This document shows positions 21,707 to 32,526 of a DNA stretch of 64,000 nucleotides, in pieces. The stretch comes from Capra hircus (Eukaryota; Chordata; Mammalia; Artiodactyla; Bovidae). The position numbers and the translations under genes are program-made. Position 1 is the first letter of the stretch; each line of letters starts with the position of its first letter. The stretch covers positions 32,916,575 to 32,980,574 of the forward strand of contig NC_030819.1 in the NCBI RefSeq assembly GCF_001704415.2. Direction: 5' to 3'. The notes under the pieces are model-generated. The model did not search any database, had not been told where the DNA came from, and saw nothing but the letters and a program-made list of their open reading frames with translations.

Positions 21707-22013
21707 TCAGTTCAGTTCAGTTCAGTTGCTCAGTCGTGTCCGACTCTTAGCAACCCCATGAACTGCAGCACACCAGGCTTCCCTGTCCATCACCGACTCC
21801 CAGAGTTCACTCAAACTCACGTCCATCAAGTCGGTGATGCCATCTAGCCATCTTTACCTCTGTTGTCCCCTTCTCCTCCTGCCCCTAATCCCTCCCAGCA
21901 TCAGAGTCTGTTCCAATGAGCCAACTCTTCACATGAGGTGGCCAAAGTACTGGAGTTTCAGCTTTAGCATCATTCCTGCCAAAGAACACTCAGGACTGAT
22001 CTCCTTTAGAATG
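21707..22013 (-). mobile_element. BovB 3' fragment, CTGAA tail
   Basis: Plus-strand text starts GTTCAGTTCAGTTCAGTTGC and ends in CTCCTTTAGAATGG. Only the C-terminal ~80 codons of the RT ORF and the tail remain. It sits exactly inside the L1 terminal AAATCA|ACTATACTTC word. Confidence 0.92.
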
Positions 22014-22089
22014 GACTATACTTCAATTAAAAACAAAGAGAAGAAGGAAGCGAAAGAAAAAAACAAACTTGTTTTAATGATATCATCTA

Positions 22090-22191
22090 GAATTCTTGCC
22101 TGGAGAATCCCAGGGACAGGGGAGCCTGGTGGGCTGCCATCTATGGTGTCGCAGAGTCAGACATGACTGAAGCGACTTAGCAGCAGCAGAA
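22090..22191 (+). mobile_element. Bov-A monomer (truncated Bov-A2)
   Basis: From ATTCTTGCCTGGAGAATCCC through GGGGAGCCTGGTGGGCTGCC to ACTGAAGCGACTTAGCAGCA. This is the second monomer of Bov-A2, with its AGC tail. Confidence 0.88.
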
Positions 22192-23015
22192 GGTAGAAGG
22201 CAGGGATTTGACTAAAATAGTTTAGATAAATTTTTATCCTAAGGGATAAAGATGAAGAAAAAAGATAACTGAACAGGTAAGAAATGTACTTCCTTATGAA
22301 AATAGAATAAATACTTTATAATCAGTATTATCTTTTTATATGTAAATTTCCCTAATAGAGCAGCTTCCGGGAGAAAAGCAGCTTTCTTATTAATCCTGAA
22401 GACTTTTTACCACTCCATCACTAAACTAGGAATAAAATAAACTCAGAAGCAAAGCTTTTTCTTGTTTGTACTTGGTCCTGAGTGTTTCCGCTGCCTCTCC
22501 ATACTTCCTCCCATTTAGCAACTCAGAATCTTGCATACCTGGGTGAACAAAACGAATGAGAAAATTTTGTTTTCACAGTGTCGTATTTTGAGATCAGCAT
22601 TCTTTGAATGTACACGCCAACATTGGAAAGTGTCTCTTGAACTGTCTAAGCAGTGTAGCCTCCTTAAAACTTTTCAGTAGAGCTTTATTTACTGGGCAAA
22701 ATACGTCATGTCCTGTTGTGTAACACCCCCAAAAGACCTTTTCCCAAAAGTCCCCTTTTCCACATCATAGCCCACATCATTGTCTCTAGGGCATGTATCA
22801 TAGCAGCATCAGCAAGAAGGTTATGATCTGACTCTTCCCAAAATCCCACAGGAAAAATACAACATCTTTTTGTTCTGACAAAGTACAAAAATGCACCTCT
22901 CTGACGTGTCCCTAGACAACCTTTTCCTCCACTCCCTCACAATTAAACTCTTTGTCATCTCAGCTTCTATGGCATTTTATTTAAATTCTTCTATAGTGTA
23001 ATATTGCCACTGTGT
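22192..23015. other. Non-genic stretch
   Basis: No frame or element I can support. The 22300-22910 part is ordinary sequence without tandem structure. Confidence 0.5.
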
Positions 23016-23229
23016 GCTAAAAGTTGCTTCAGTATGTGTCCAACTCTTTGCAACTCTATGGACCATAGCCCACCAGGCTCCTCTGTCCATGGGATTCTCC
23101 AGGCAAGAAAACTGGAGTTGCCATGTCCTCCTCCAGGGGCTCTTCTCAACCCAGGGATCAAACCCATGTCTCTTGTGTCTCCTGCATTGGCAGGCAAGTT
23201 CTTTACAACTAGTGCCACCTAGAAAGCCC
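23016..23229 (-). mobile_element. Bov-tA SINE
   Basis: Reverse-complement Bov-tA: CTAAAAGTTGCTTCAGTATG tail side, CCCACCAGGCTCCTCTGTCC, CCATGGGATTCTCCAGGCAA, B-box-like GGATCAAACCC and the head GTGCCACCTAGAAAGCCC. Confidence 0.9.
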
Positions 23230-23570
23230 ATAAATCACGGTAATTTTACTTTATAAATATTTATTAAGGATCTACTCTGAGCTAGACAATTGATATACAA
23301 TGAATGTGGATGAGACAGATAAACAACAACTACTTATAAAGTACTTTGATCTAGTGAGAGAATCAGACAAATAATGGACAATACAACACAGTGAGAAATG
23401 TACTATAAAAGAAGAAGAACAGGGAGTGATAGCCTTAGTCTTTCGAATTGAGGATCCAGGAAAGGAACAAGGACAGATGTGACTGAAAATGTTTGAGACC
23501 TGACTATGAACTCTGGCTTATCTACCTTCTACACCCAATGGAGACAGACAAGGAGGATAACATTCTTTCC
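23230..23570 (+). mobile_element. Possible L2 LINE remnant
   Basis: TATTTATTAAGGATCTACTC, TGAGCTAGACAATTGATATA and AGTGAGAGAATCAGACAAAT follow the order of L2 3' sequence. Diverged, edges uncertain, and no gene seen in this interval. Confidence 0.4.
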
Positions 23571-23787
23571 TGCTGCTGCTAAGTCACTTCAGTCGTGTCC
23601 GACTCTGTGCGACCCCAGAGACAGCAGCACACCAGGCTCCCCCGTTCCTGGGATTCTCCAGGCAAGAACACTGGAGTGGGTTGCCATTTCCTTCTCCAAT
23701 GCATGAAAGTGAAAAGTGAAAGTGAAGGCACTGAGTCATGTCCGACTCTTAGCGACCCCATGGATTGCAGCCCACCAGGCTACTGAG
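23571..23787 (-). mobile_element. Bov-A2 SINE
   Basis: Plus-strand text begins with the complement of the AGC tail (TGCTGCTGCTAAGTCACTTC), then one full monomer, the GAAAGTGAAAAGTGAAAGTG linker and part of the second monomer up to CCCACCAGGCTACTGAGG. Confidence 0.92.
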
Positions 23788-23950
23788 GACAAAAAACAAA
23801 TGCACAGACTCCTTTGTAACATGATTCTGGTTAGCATACTACTGAGATTCTTTGCTACACTTTCAGGGAGACTGACTGCAAGGTTAAATTATTTCCAAAA
23901 AATTACAAAGAATTTTTAAAATTCTTTTTTAACCACTTTCCTTTCATCAT

Positions 23951-25376
23951 AGAGCTATTTCAAATCCTGGAAGATGATGCTGTGAAAGTGCTGCACTCAA
24001 TATGCCAGCAAATTTGGAAAACTCAGCGGTGGCCACAGGACTGGAAAAGGTCAGTTTTCATTCCAATCCCAAAGAAAGGCAATGCCAAATGATGCTCAAA
24101 CTACCACACAATTGCACTCATCTCACATGCTAGAAAAGTAATGCTCAAAATTCTCCAAGCCAGGCTTCAGCAATACATGAACCGTGAACTTCCTGATGTT
24201 CAAGCTGGGTTTAGAAAAGGCAGAGGAACCAGAAATCAAATTGCCAACATCCACTGGATCATGGAAAAGCAAGAGAGTTCCAGAAAAACATCTATTTCTG
24301 CTTTATTGACTATGCCAAAGCCTTTGATTGTGTGGATCACAAGAAACTGTCGAAAATTCTGAAAGAGATGGGAATAGCAGACCACTTGACCTGCCTCTTG
24401 AGAAACCTATATGTAGGTCAGGAAGCAACAGTTAGAACTGGACATGGAACAACAGACTGGTTCCAAATAGGAAAAGGAGTATATCAAGGCTGTATATTGT
24501 CACCTTGCTTATTTAATTTATTTGCAGAGTACATCATGGGAAACACTGGACTGGAAGAAACACAAGCTGGAATCAAGATTGCCGGGAGAAATATCAATAA
24601 CCTCAGATATGCAGATGACACCACCCTTATGGCAGAAAGTGAAGAGGAGATAAAAAGCCTCTTGATGAAAGTGAAAGAGGAGAGTGAAAACGTTGGCTTA
24701 AAGCTCAACATTCAGAAAATGAAGATCATGGCATCTGGTCCCATCACTTCATGGGAAATAGATGGGGAAACAGTGTCAGACTTTATTTTGGGGGGCTCCA
24801 AAATCACTGCAGATGGTGATTGCAGCCATGAAATTAAAAGATGCTTACTCCTTGGAAGGAAAGTTATGACGATCCTAGATAGCATATTGAAAAGCAGAGA
24901 CATTACTCTGCCAACAAAGGTCCCTCTAGTCAAGGCTATGTTTTTTCCAGTGGTCATGTATGGATGTGAGAGTTGGACTGTGAACAAAGCTAAGTGCCAA
25001 AGAATTGATGCTTTTGAACTGTGATGTTGGAGAAGACTCTTGAGAGTGCCTTGGACAGCAAGGAGATCCAACCAGTTCATTCTAAAGGAGATCAGTCCTG
25101 GGTCTGGAAGGACTGATGTTGAAGCTGAAACTCCAATACTTTGGCCACCTCATGCGAAGAGTTGACTCATTGGAAAAGACTCTGATGCTGGGAGGGATTG
25201 GAGGCAGGAGGAGAAGGGGACGACAGAGGATGAGATGGCTGGATGGCATCACCGACTTGATGGACATGAGTTTGAGTGAACTCCGGGTGTTGGTGATGGA
25301 CAGGGAGCCCTGGCATGCTGTGATTCATGGAGTCTCAAAGAGCTGGACACAACTGAGCGACTGAACTGAACTGAAC
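23951..25376 (+). mobile_element. BovB LINE 3' part with YADD-bearing RT frame
   Basis: Begins GAGCTATTTCAAATCCTGGA within the RT N-terminal region and ends in a CTGAACTGAAC tail. A 73-codon frame (24141-24362) carries the QAGFRKGRGT motif region, then shifts frame near the FxDxxKAFD motif. A 230-codon frame (24332-25024) carries GTTDWFQIGKG and an intact YADD box, then stops at TGA (25022-25024) where relatives continue (ELWCWRRLL). 25116-25364 reopens for the C-terminal part. Signature ETQ...NNLRYADD. Inactive. Confidence 0.94.
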
Positions 25377-25854
25377 TTTCATCGTATTGACATTTACACA
25401 GAAAAGAAAACTATTGGCCCCTTAGCACAAATCAAGGCAGTGGAACCAAACTATTGTGATCATTGAAAATTGACCTCCATCATTCATAGAGGGGCAAATG
25501 AAGTCAATTAACTTAAGAATATTCTCAATGAAGCAGTAAAATAATTATTTTAATTAAATCTCAGCAATTGAATTCATGTCTTTAAGATGTCCATATAATG
25601 AAGTGCGAAGTATTAAACAAAAAAGCAATTCTGCAGCCTACAGAAGTGTGAGGGTCTCAGAGAAAAGCCCTGGTGTGATTGTGAGTTGCAAGTTGAACTA
25701 GCTACTTTTTTTCATGGAACACCATTTTCATCTGAAAAACATTTTCACAGACAAACTATGGGTATTCAGATTTGGGTATTTGGCAGGCATTTTCTCAGCA
25801 TGAACGAAGCAAGTCTGTTACTTCAAAAAATAAATGACAGTATTTGTTGACTGT
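25377..25854. other. Non-genic stretch
   Basis: Ordinary AT-rich sequence between BovB and the next SINE. No features seen. Confidence 0.5.
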
Positions 25855-25865
25855 AACTGAATTCA

Positions 25866-26082
25866 CCCCAGTTTCCCAGGTGGCTCAGTGGTAGAGAATG
25901 CGAGTGCCAATGCAGGAGCTGCAGGAGACACAGATTCGAGCCCTAGGTCGGGAAGATTCCCTAGAGAAGGAGATGGCAACCTACTCCAGTATTCCTTCCA
26001 GGATAATCCATGGACAGAGGAGTCTGGTGGGCTACAGTCCACGGGGTGTCACAGAGAGACATAATTGAGCATGCATACATGC
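25866..26082 (+). mobile_element. Bov-tA SINE with target-site duplication
   Basis: CAGTTTCCCAGGTGGCTCAG head, GAATGCGAGTGCCAATGCAG, GGGAAGATTCCCTAGAGAAG and GGTGTCACAGAGAGACATAA end. Flanks AACTGAATTCA (25855-25865) and AACTAAATTCA (26083-26093) are an 11-base duplication with one mismatch. Confidence 0.9.
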
Positions 26083-26093
26083 AACTAAATTCA

Positions 26094-26840
26094 AGCTTTC
26101 AAGTGGAAAATAGAAGTTTAGAAGATTCATATCTATAACCTTGAGTTAGACAGCATTATAATACTTAAAAATTTTCTGATGAAATGGTAAGGATAATAAC
26201 AAATATGATTTTTTAAATGTTTTATATGAAATTTTCCAACATTTGGCAAATCTTTAAAGCAGACTAATAAATGATGTTACAAAATCATGTATGGAAAAGA
26301 TTCATTCAAAGAGCAAAATGATCTAATGAATTTAATAGAAAGAACAAGAAAAGTTTGTTGATATGGCTTCAGGTTTCATACTGTACCCAACCTTTAAGAG
26401 AGAAAGTTTTGAGTCAAAGAATATCCACAATTATCAAAAAAAATCTATTAAAATACCCTTCCCTTTTCTAATACAAATCTGCAGAAGGCCTGATTTTCTT
26501 TATATATTTCAACCAAAACAACATATTTCAACAGATTGAATGTGGAAACAGATACGAGAATTCAGTCATCTTCATTAAACCAGTAGCGAAAAAGATACAC
26601 ACAAATATAAAATTATGTCAATTACTAAAAAATAAATATTTTAAAAAATCATTCTCAGTTTAATTCCTAATGTAACATACACCATGGATATAACCCACAC
26701 ATATAAATGTTCTTTGGGGTCCCCAATATTTTGAGAGTGCAAAGGGGTCTTGAGATATTAAAGTTTGAGAACTGACGCTAAAATGATGTCATTATATGAA
26801 TTTAATAATACCAGGAAAGCGATATTAAACCACTGTCTCA
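26094..26840. other. Non-genic AT-rich stretch
   Basis: No frame or element I can support. Confidence 0.5.
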
Positions 26841-26844
26841 TATT

Positions 26845-26990
26845 TACATAATACCTTATCATTGACAAGAGCTCTCACATCACATCATTTGAGCTAGATT
26901 GGTCAGGAAGCTGAGAGTCAGAGGTTAATTAGCTTAAAAAGATAACATTGCTGGTAAAGTATGAGAACTGAGACTCGTGACTCCTCGGTC
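26845..26990 (-). mobile_element. Possible MIR SINE remnant
   Basis: Partial match to reverse-complement MIR: AGGAAGCTGAGAGTCAGAGG, TTAATTAGCTT, then GTAAAGTATGAGAACTGAGA. Weak and diverged. Confidence 0.4.
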
Positions 26991-28024
26991 AATGCTCCTT
27001 CCACCATATCCATTTATCTCTGGTTTAGATTACACATACTTTTCAGAACTCTCATGAGCTCAAAATCCTCACTGCTCAATGCTTTGCACTTTTATTTTCT
27101 TCCTTTCCCTGTTCTTACATTTGCTTAAATGTCTTGGCTTTGCCAACTTCAATGAGCAACCCAATTACCCTTAGATAATGTGTACTATGGACACATACTC
27201 TAAATCAAACTACGCTTTACTCCTATCAGTCTACTTTAAAAAAAAAATCCAGTGCTATCTTTTATACAAACAACCAGAGCAGAAATTGTTTATAGTCCTT
27301 CTGGAAAACAAAAGGATCCATACTTCCTACATAGGCCTCATAAATAAATAACAGAGCTGGGATGGTCTCAGTTCCCACCCTACAGCTTCCAGATAAATTC
27401 CTCCTGGTAACCTAAACAGGCTCTTTCTGGACCCCATCTGGAGGAGGTCATTGATTGTTAGGTTTATGGCTTCTATTCTTTGTAAACCTCTTAAATCTAG
27501 GTTATACTGATCACACAGAATGCCCAGGCTCCTACCTTCAGAGTGGAGTTTAACACCAACTTGATGTGACTTGATTCCATGGGAACATTTCATAGTTTTA
27601 ATTTTATTTGCTGCAATAGAAAGTTCAAACATGATATTAACTAATTATTCTCTTTCACACCATCCTTCATTTTTCTCAAGTGTCCTAGTTTGCTTTTATT
27701 GTCTCCTTGTGAAGTGATTTAGCTATTTCTGATATTACTTCTCAGTATGGTTTCTGTGATTATTCTGATAACCCTTCAATATTCTTGTTTTCAAAGTAGT
27801 TTCCTTTCTTCAGTACCTCTATAATACTTTGTAACTCCATATACACTCCAAGTATAGAGGAAGCATGCAAGAAACACTCAATAAACAAATTCATGAAGGC
27901 ATGAATGAAGACACTGCTTGATTATTCAATTTGCCTTGATCATCTTTGGTTCATTATTATTCAAAATTCCCCAAATACCCATATGTGGAGATATGAATGG
28001 AAATATCTTAAGTTAATACACTTG
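26991..28024. other. Non-genic stretch of about 1 kb
   Basis: No supported gene. The 101-codon minus frame at 27327-27632 has no recognisable domain. At 27830-27910 an AATAAACAAATTCATGAAGG string hints at an L2 terminus but is too weak to call. Confidence 0.5.
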
Positions 28025-28159
28025 ATTAATTTACAGTAACATCTTAGAAATCATAAAACATCTCGGAATAAATCTAATAAAAAAATGTGTAATACGCCCA
28101 CATTGAAAACTATAGAAATCAAAGGTTTAAGTAAATAATGGGATGTACCAAGTTCATCC

Positions 28160-28690
28160 TTGCTCCTTGGAAGGAAAGTTATGACAAACTTAGAAAGCAT
28201 ATTAAACAGAAGAGACATCACTTTGCTGACAAAGCCCATATAGTCCAAGCTCTGGTTTTTCCGGTAGTCATGTATGGATGTGAGAGTTGGACCATAAAAA
28301 AGGCTGAGTGCAAAAGAATTGATGATTTGAATTGTGGTGCTGGAGAAGACTTTTGAGAGTCCAACGGACTGAAAGGAAATTTAGCCAGTCAATCCTAAAG
28401 TAAATCAGCCCTGAATATTCATTTGAAGAACTGATACTGAAGCTGAAACTCCCAATACTTTGGCCAGCTGATGCGAAGAGCCGATTCACTGGAGAAGACT
28501 CTGATACTGGGAAAGATTACAAGCAAAAGGAGACGGGCGTGGCAGAGGATGAGATAGTTAAAATCATTGACTCGATGGACATGAATTTAAGCTAACTCAG
28601 AGATATAGTGGAAGACAGAGGAGCCTGGAGTGCCATAGTTTATGGGATTGTAAAGAGTCAGACACAGCATAGCGACAACAACAGCAACAA
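28160..28690 (+). mobile_element. Older BovB 3' fragment (CAA tail)
   Basis: CTCCTTGGAAGGAAAGTTAT through TGTATGGATGTGAGAGTTGG to GAGTCAGACACAGCATAGCG and a CAACAACAGCAACAAC tail. It has more substitutions and short indels than the CTGAA-tailed copies. The 72-codon frame 28138-28356 begins in L1 and runs into the remnant RT C-terminal region (YGCESWT). Confidence 0.9.
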
Positions 28691-29581
28691 CCGTGATCAT
28701 GAGTTGAAAGGCTCCGTATGTTTAAAATATTTGTTCTTTCTGTATTGATGTTTATATTCATTGTAATTCAAACCAAAATCCTAGCAGATATTTTACGGAA
28801 ATTGATAAGACAATCCTAAAATGTGTTTGAAAATGTGAAGAGCTGTGACTAGCCCTTGGCAAAGAAGGTTACTTTAAGAAGTCAAGCCTTATTATAAAGG
28901 ATTATTATAGTATTTAAGACAGTATGACATTGGTTCAAGGATATACAACCAGTGAAAAAGTAGAGCGCATGGAGAAACTGATCCATAATGAGTACCGTAA
29001 CCTAGTCTATGCCAGAGGTGACAGTGCAGTGCAGTGGGGAAAGATGGGCTTTATAAATGAATGGCTTGGGGTCAGTTGAATATCTGTATGGATAAAGGTC
29101 AATCACGACTACACCCCCAAACTTACAGAACACACAAAAATTAGTTTTAAATGTTAAGGAGTTCTAAATGTGAAAAGTAAACAACAAAACTGTTAAAAGA
29201 AAATATCAGAATCTTCCTGACCTGAAGGCTAGGCAAAAACTACCAAAATACGGAACAAAATGCACTAGCCTTGAAAGAAAAAAATTACAACTTAAACTTC
29301 TCTATGATAATTAAGAACTTACATTTACCAAACCAAGATCAACACCTGAAAAGGCAGTGCATAGAATGGCATAAGATTTTTGCTAGTCACGTATTCAATA
29401 AAGAACTGACTTCTAGAATAAGAGCTCCTTCAACTCAATGAGAAAATGACAGATAGTAAAACTTTAAAATAGTCAAAAGTCTTAGACATTTCACCAATGA
29501 GAATATCCAACTGGCTAATAAACATAAACATATAAGAGACATTCAGCTTCAGTAACCATTCAGGAAATGCTAATTAAACTA

Positions 29582-29690
29582 TCAGTTCAATTCAGTTCAT
29601 TTCAGTCGCTCAGTCGTGTCTGACTCTTTGCGACACCATGAATCACCGCACGGCAGGCCTCCCTGTCCATCACCAACTCCCGGAGTTCAC
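29582..29690 (-). mobile_element. BovB 3' fragment nested in L1
   Basis: About 110 bases: GTTCAATTCAGTTCATTTCA tail, GTCGCTCAGTCGTGTCTGAC, GGCAGGCCTCCCTGTCCATC, ending CTCCCGGAGTTCACT. The L1 word around it (AATTAAACTAT | AGTGATATATC) is split, with ACTAT probably duplicated. Confidence 0.9.
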
Positions 29691-29908
29691 TATAGTGATA
29701 TATCATTTACATACCCACCAGAATGGCTAAAATGAAAGACAATACTATAATTACTGAGATCATGAAGTGGCTGGAACCTTGGTATACTGCTACTAGGGAT
29801 GCAAATTAGTTCAACCAATTTGGAAAACTGTCAGGATCTACTAAATCTGAACACACTCATGTCCAAAGATCAATCATTTACTCCTAAGTATACAACCCAG
29901 AGAAATGC

Positions 29909-30249
29909 TGTTATAGGCTGAATTATGTCCTCCCAAATTCATAGACTGAAGTCACAATCACCAATGTTACTAGAGATAGGGCTTTAAGTAAGCAATTAAT
30001 GTTAAATGCTGTCATAAGAGTGAGACCATGATCCAATCGGACTGGTATCCTTATATGAAGTGGCCATGTGAGGACATAACAAGGAAGCAGTTATCCACAA
30101 GTCAAGGAGAGAGGCTTCTGGAGAAACCAACCTACTGACACCTTGATCTCAGACTTCCAATCTCCAGAACTGTGATAAAATAAACTTCTGTTGTTTAAGC
30201 CACCCTTCCTATACTATTTTGTTACAGGAGCTCTAGCTGACTAATACAG
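29909..30249 (+). mobile_element. MLT1-type (ERVL-MaLR) solitary LTR
   Basis: An LTR remnant of a non-coding retrovirus-like family. It begins TGTTATAGGCTGAATTATGT and continues CCTCCCAAATTCATAGACTG, CCTTATATGAAGTGGCCATG, CCTTGATCTCAGACTTCCAA, then AATAAACTTCTGTTGTTTAA (AATAAA poly(A) signal included) and TAGCTGACTAATACA. No internal coding sequence accompanies it. It sits inside the old L1. Confidence 0.83.
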
Positions 30250-30392
30250 ATACATTCAGATGTTCACAAAACAGAAAAACATGTACAAAAATATTCCCAG
30301 CAATACTGTGAAGAATAATCAAAACCTAAAAACAGCCCAGATGTCCATCAAGTGTAGATTTTAAAAATTGTGGTTATGTATATGGCAGTATA

Positions 30393-30663
30393 GAGAAGGC
30401 AGTGGCACCCCACTCCACCACTCTTGCCTGGAAAATCCCACGGACAGAGGAGCCTGGTAGGCTGCAGTTCATGGGGTCGCTAAGAGTCAGACACGACTGA
30501 GCGACTTCCCTTTCAATTTTCACTTTCACGCATTGGAGAAGGAAATGGCAACCCACTCCGGTGTTCTTGCCTGGAGAATCCCAGGGACGGGGGAGCCTGG
30601 TGGGCTGCCGTCTCTGGGGTCGCACAGAGTCGGACACGACTGAAGCGACTTAGCAGCAACAGC
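30393..30663 (+). mobile_element. Full Bov-A2 SINE with perfect target-site duplication
   Basis: Two complete Bov-A monomers (GAGAAGGCAGTGGCACCCCA start, GGAGAAGGAAATGGCAACCC second) joined by a TTCAATTTTCACTTTCACGC linker and ending ACTTAGCAGCAACAGC. Exact 13-base duplication ATATGGCAGTATA at 30380-30392 and 30664-30676. Low divergence suggests a fairly young insertion. Confidence 0.96.
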
Positions 30664-31021
30664 ATATGGCAGTATATAATTAGTCAGTGAAAACCAATAG
30701 ATCCAGCTAGACAGCAACATATGTGAATCACATAAAGTTGACTAAAAAGACAATAAATGGAAAAGAATACATATTGAATGATTCTATTCATAAAAGTTAT
30801 GACAAATCGGTCAAAACAAATCTGTGGGGTTAAACATCAAGAGAGTGGTTAATCGCGGAGACAGTAACAGGAAGTGAGTGCCAAGGGGCTTTCTGAGAGG
30901 CTCTTATTATTCTGATTCTCGATCTCTATGAATGCTACCTATGTGGATATGTCTGTTTATGAAAAGTCACTGAACTGTGTCATTATTTATTCAGTTTTTT
31001 AAATATATGCTATGCTTCAAT

Positions 31022-31090
31022 AACAACTAGAAAGTGGTAGGTCTGGGATTCTAACTCTGGCTGCCTGACTCCAAATCTCTTAATATTTCA
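31022..31090 (-). mobile_element. Possible MIR fragment
   Basis: ACTAGAAAGTGGTAGGTCTG, GGATTCTAACTCTGGCTGCC, TGACTCCAAATCTCTTAATA follows the order of reverse-complement MIR. Short. Confidence 0.45.
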
Positions 31091-31166
31091 TTACATTGTT
31101 CAGTTTTTATTCTGATCATGTCACGTGGTCTTAGATATCTGAATACATGTCCCCATAATCTATAAT

Positions 31167-31392
31167 GACTTCCCCAATGGCTCAGTGGTAAAGAATCTAC
31201 CTGCAATGCAGGAGCCGCAGGAGACTCGGTTAAAATCATTGGGTCGAGAAGATGCCCTGGAAAAGGGCATGGCAATCTACTCAAGTATTCTTGCCTGGAG
31301 AATCCCCACGGACAGAGGAGCCTGGCAGGCTAGAGTCCATAGGCTTGCAAAGGGTCGGACAGGACTGAAGCGACTTAGCATGCATGCATACT
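31167..31392 (+). mobile_element. Bov-tA SINE
   Basis: GACTTCCCCAATGGCTCAGT head, GTAAAGAATCTACCTGCAAT, GATGCCCTGGAAAAGGGCAT, CTACTCAAGTATTCTTGCC and AGGGTCGGACAGGACTGAAG end, then GCATGCATGCA. Confidence 0.9.
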
Positions 31393-32457
31393 GCCAACTT
31401 ATATCATTAAAGATCTAGAATTCTTCCTCTGACTAAATAGCTCCCTGTAATAAGGATCTCTTCCCTGAAGCCCATCTTTATATTTTTCTTTCAGAACATT
31501 TTTGTTCTCAGTAATTCAGAGAGCAAGTAGATTCCATTTTCATTGTTTTTTCCCATGAAGCTCAGAAGCAGAAAGGGTTTTGTCCCTCACGAAACGTTCT
31601 GTGTGCTTACACTGCCTTGAAGTTTCCCATGCTGGGTCATCCTGGGAATGACACAAAGCACATGCCTCAAAAGTTCTCAGAAACTCTTTAACCATCAGTT
31701 CATCATACATGCTCAGATTCTAATGTACGGCAAGAGGTCCTAAATAGATTTCCCCCTATTCCTTTCAGCTCATAACTTTCCATTTAAATCCCCCAAGTAT
31801 TTATCCTTTCACTTAACAATTTTCCTTTTGATCTGATTTTTTTTCCCATGATGAAGCCATCCGAGACAAGTTTCTCAAATGTGGCACCAACTACAGGAAA
31901 GTCCCCTATCCACAGATTTCCTATGTATTAACTTAAAGTCAATTAAACCAAATGCTCAATTCCGCATCTGTAGTGTATTTTCATTGATTATAAACTGTTC
32001 CACTTTCTAAATGTACATTAACTGATAATTAAAAATAATTTTATTTTGCCTTGGAGGAAATATAGTCAAAAAAGGAAGAAATATAACAAAAATTCTTGGT
32101 AAGGAAAATCACATACTTGTATCTTTTTCCCCTTTATCTTCTATTGTTATCCCACTTTACCAGTTCTCTGTTTGAAAGAAAATTTTCAAACCTCACAATC
32201 TGCTGAGGCAGTTTTTCTGCCTCTTTGCCACCCTCCTACTGATTTATTGCCAATAGTAACACTTGCCCTTCTGCTACATTCTCAGAAAAAACATTCATTT
32301 CCCCACATCCTTTCTCAATTTCTGCACATCCAACATCCTGCTCCTCTCTCTACATACTGCTGCTGGAAGTTCACTGGCCCTGCTGATCAATAAAGGAAAG
32401 TAACCTCCCTCTCTCCCCCTTTCTCTCCATCCCCCCTTCCCATTTACCTATATATAC
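31393..32457. other. Non-genic stretch of about 1 kb
   Basis: No supported gene. 32200-32450 is pyrimidine-rich with a 73-codon plus frame (32172-32393) of no known family. The remainder is AT-rich. Confidence 0.5.
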
Positions 32458-32526
32458 ATATATATAATTTATTTATTAATTGAAGTACATATATTTATAT
32501 ATATATAATTTATTTATTAATTGAAG
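32458..32526. repeat. 28-bp direct duplication at the L1 3' edge
   Basis: A 28-base word beginning ATATATATAATTTATTTATT is present identically at 32458-32485 and 32499-32526, 41 bases apart. The second copy belongs to the L1 3' UTR. The first looks like a local duplication of it within TA-rich sequence. Confidence 0.85.

Larger units (their letters stand above)
21190..22040 (+). mobile_element. Old artiodactyl L1 3' end, split by two BovB insertions
   Basis: L1 3' UTR segments at about 21190-21470, 21628-21706 and 22014-22040. Landmarks: CAGACTCACAGACACAGAAA (21299), GATAACCAAGGACTACC, TCACTTTGCTGTACATCTGA (21667) and, after the second interruption, ACTATACTTCAATTAAAAAC. The broken ends join into one continuous L1 terminus if the two BovB pieces are removed. 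Confidence 0.85.
28025..31020 (+). mobile_element. Old L1 LINE (L1M-type) opened by four later insertions
   Basis: Separate pieces read as one decayed L1 ORF2-to-3'-UTR: GGAATAAATCTAATAAAAAA (28065), ATTCAAACCAAAATCCTAGC (28767), ACCCACCAGAATGGCTAAAA (29715), AACTGTCAGGATC, CCAGATGTCCATCAAGTG (30338), GATTCTATTCATAAAAGTTA (30781) and ATGCTATGCTTCAATAACAA at the end. Later arrivals are two BovB pieces, an MLT1 LTR and a Bov-A2. The order of pieces is normal, so no inversion is needed. No coding capacity is left. Confidence 0.82.

Noticed and set aside
29909..30249. A retroviral provirus
   Set aside because: Only a solitary MLT1-type LTR is present. No gag, pol or env-like sequence and no paired LTR were seen here or around the similar LTR at 59381-60079.
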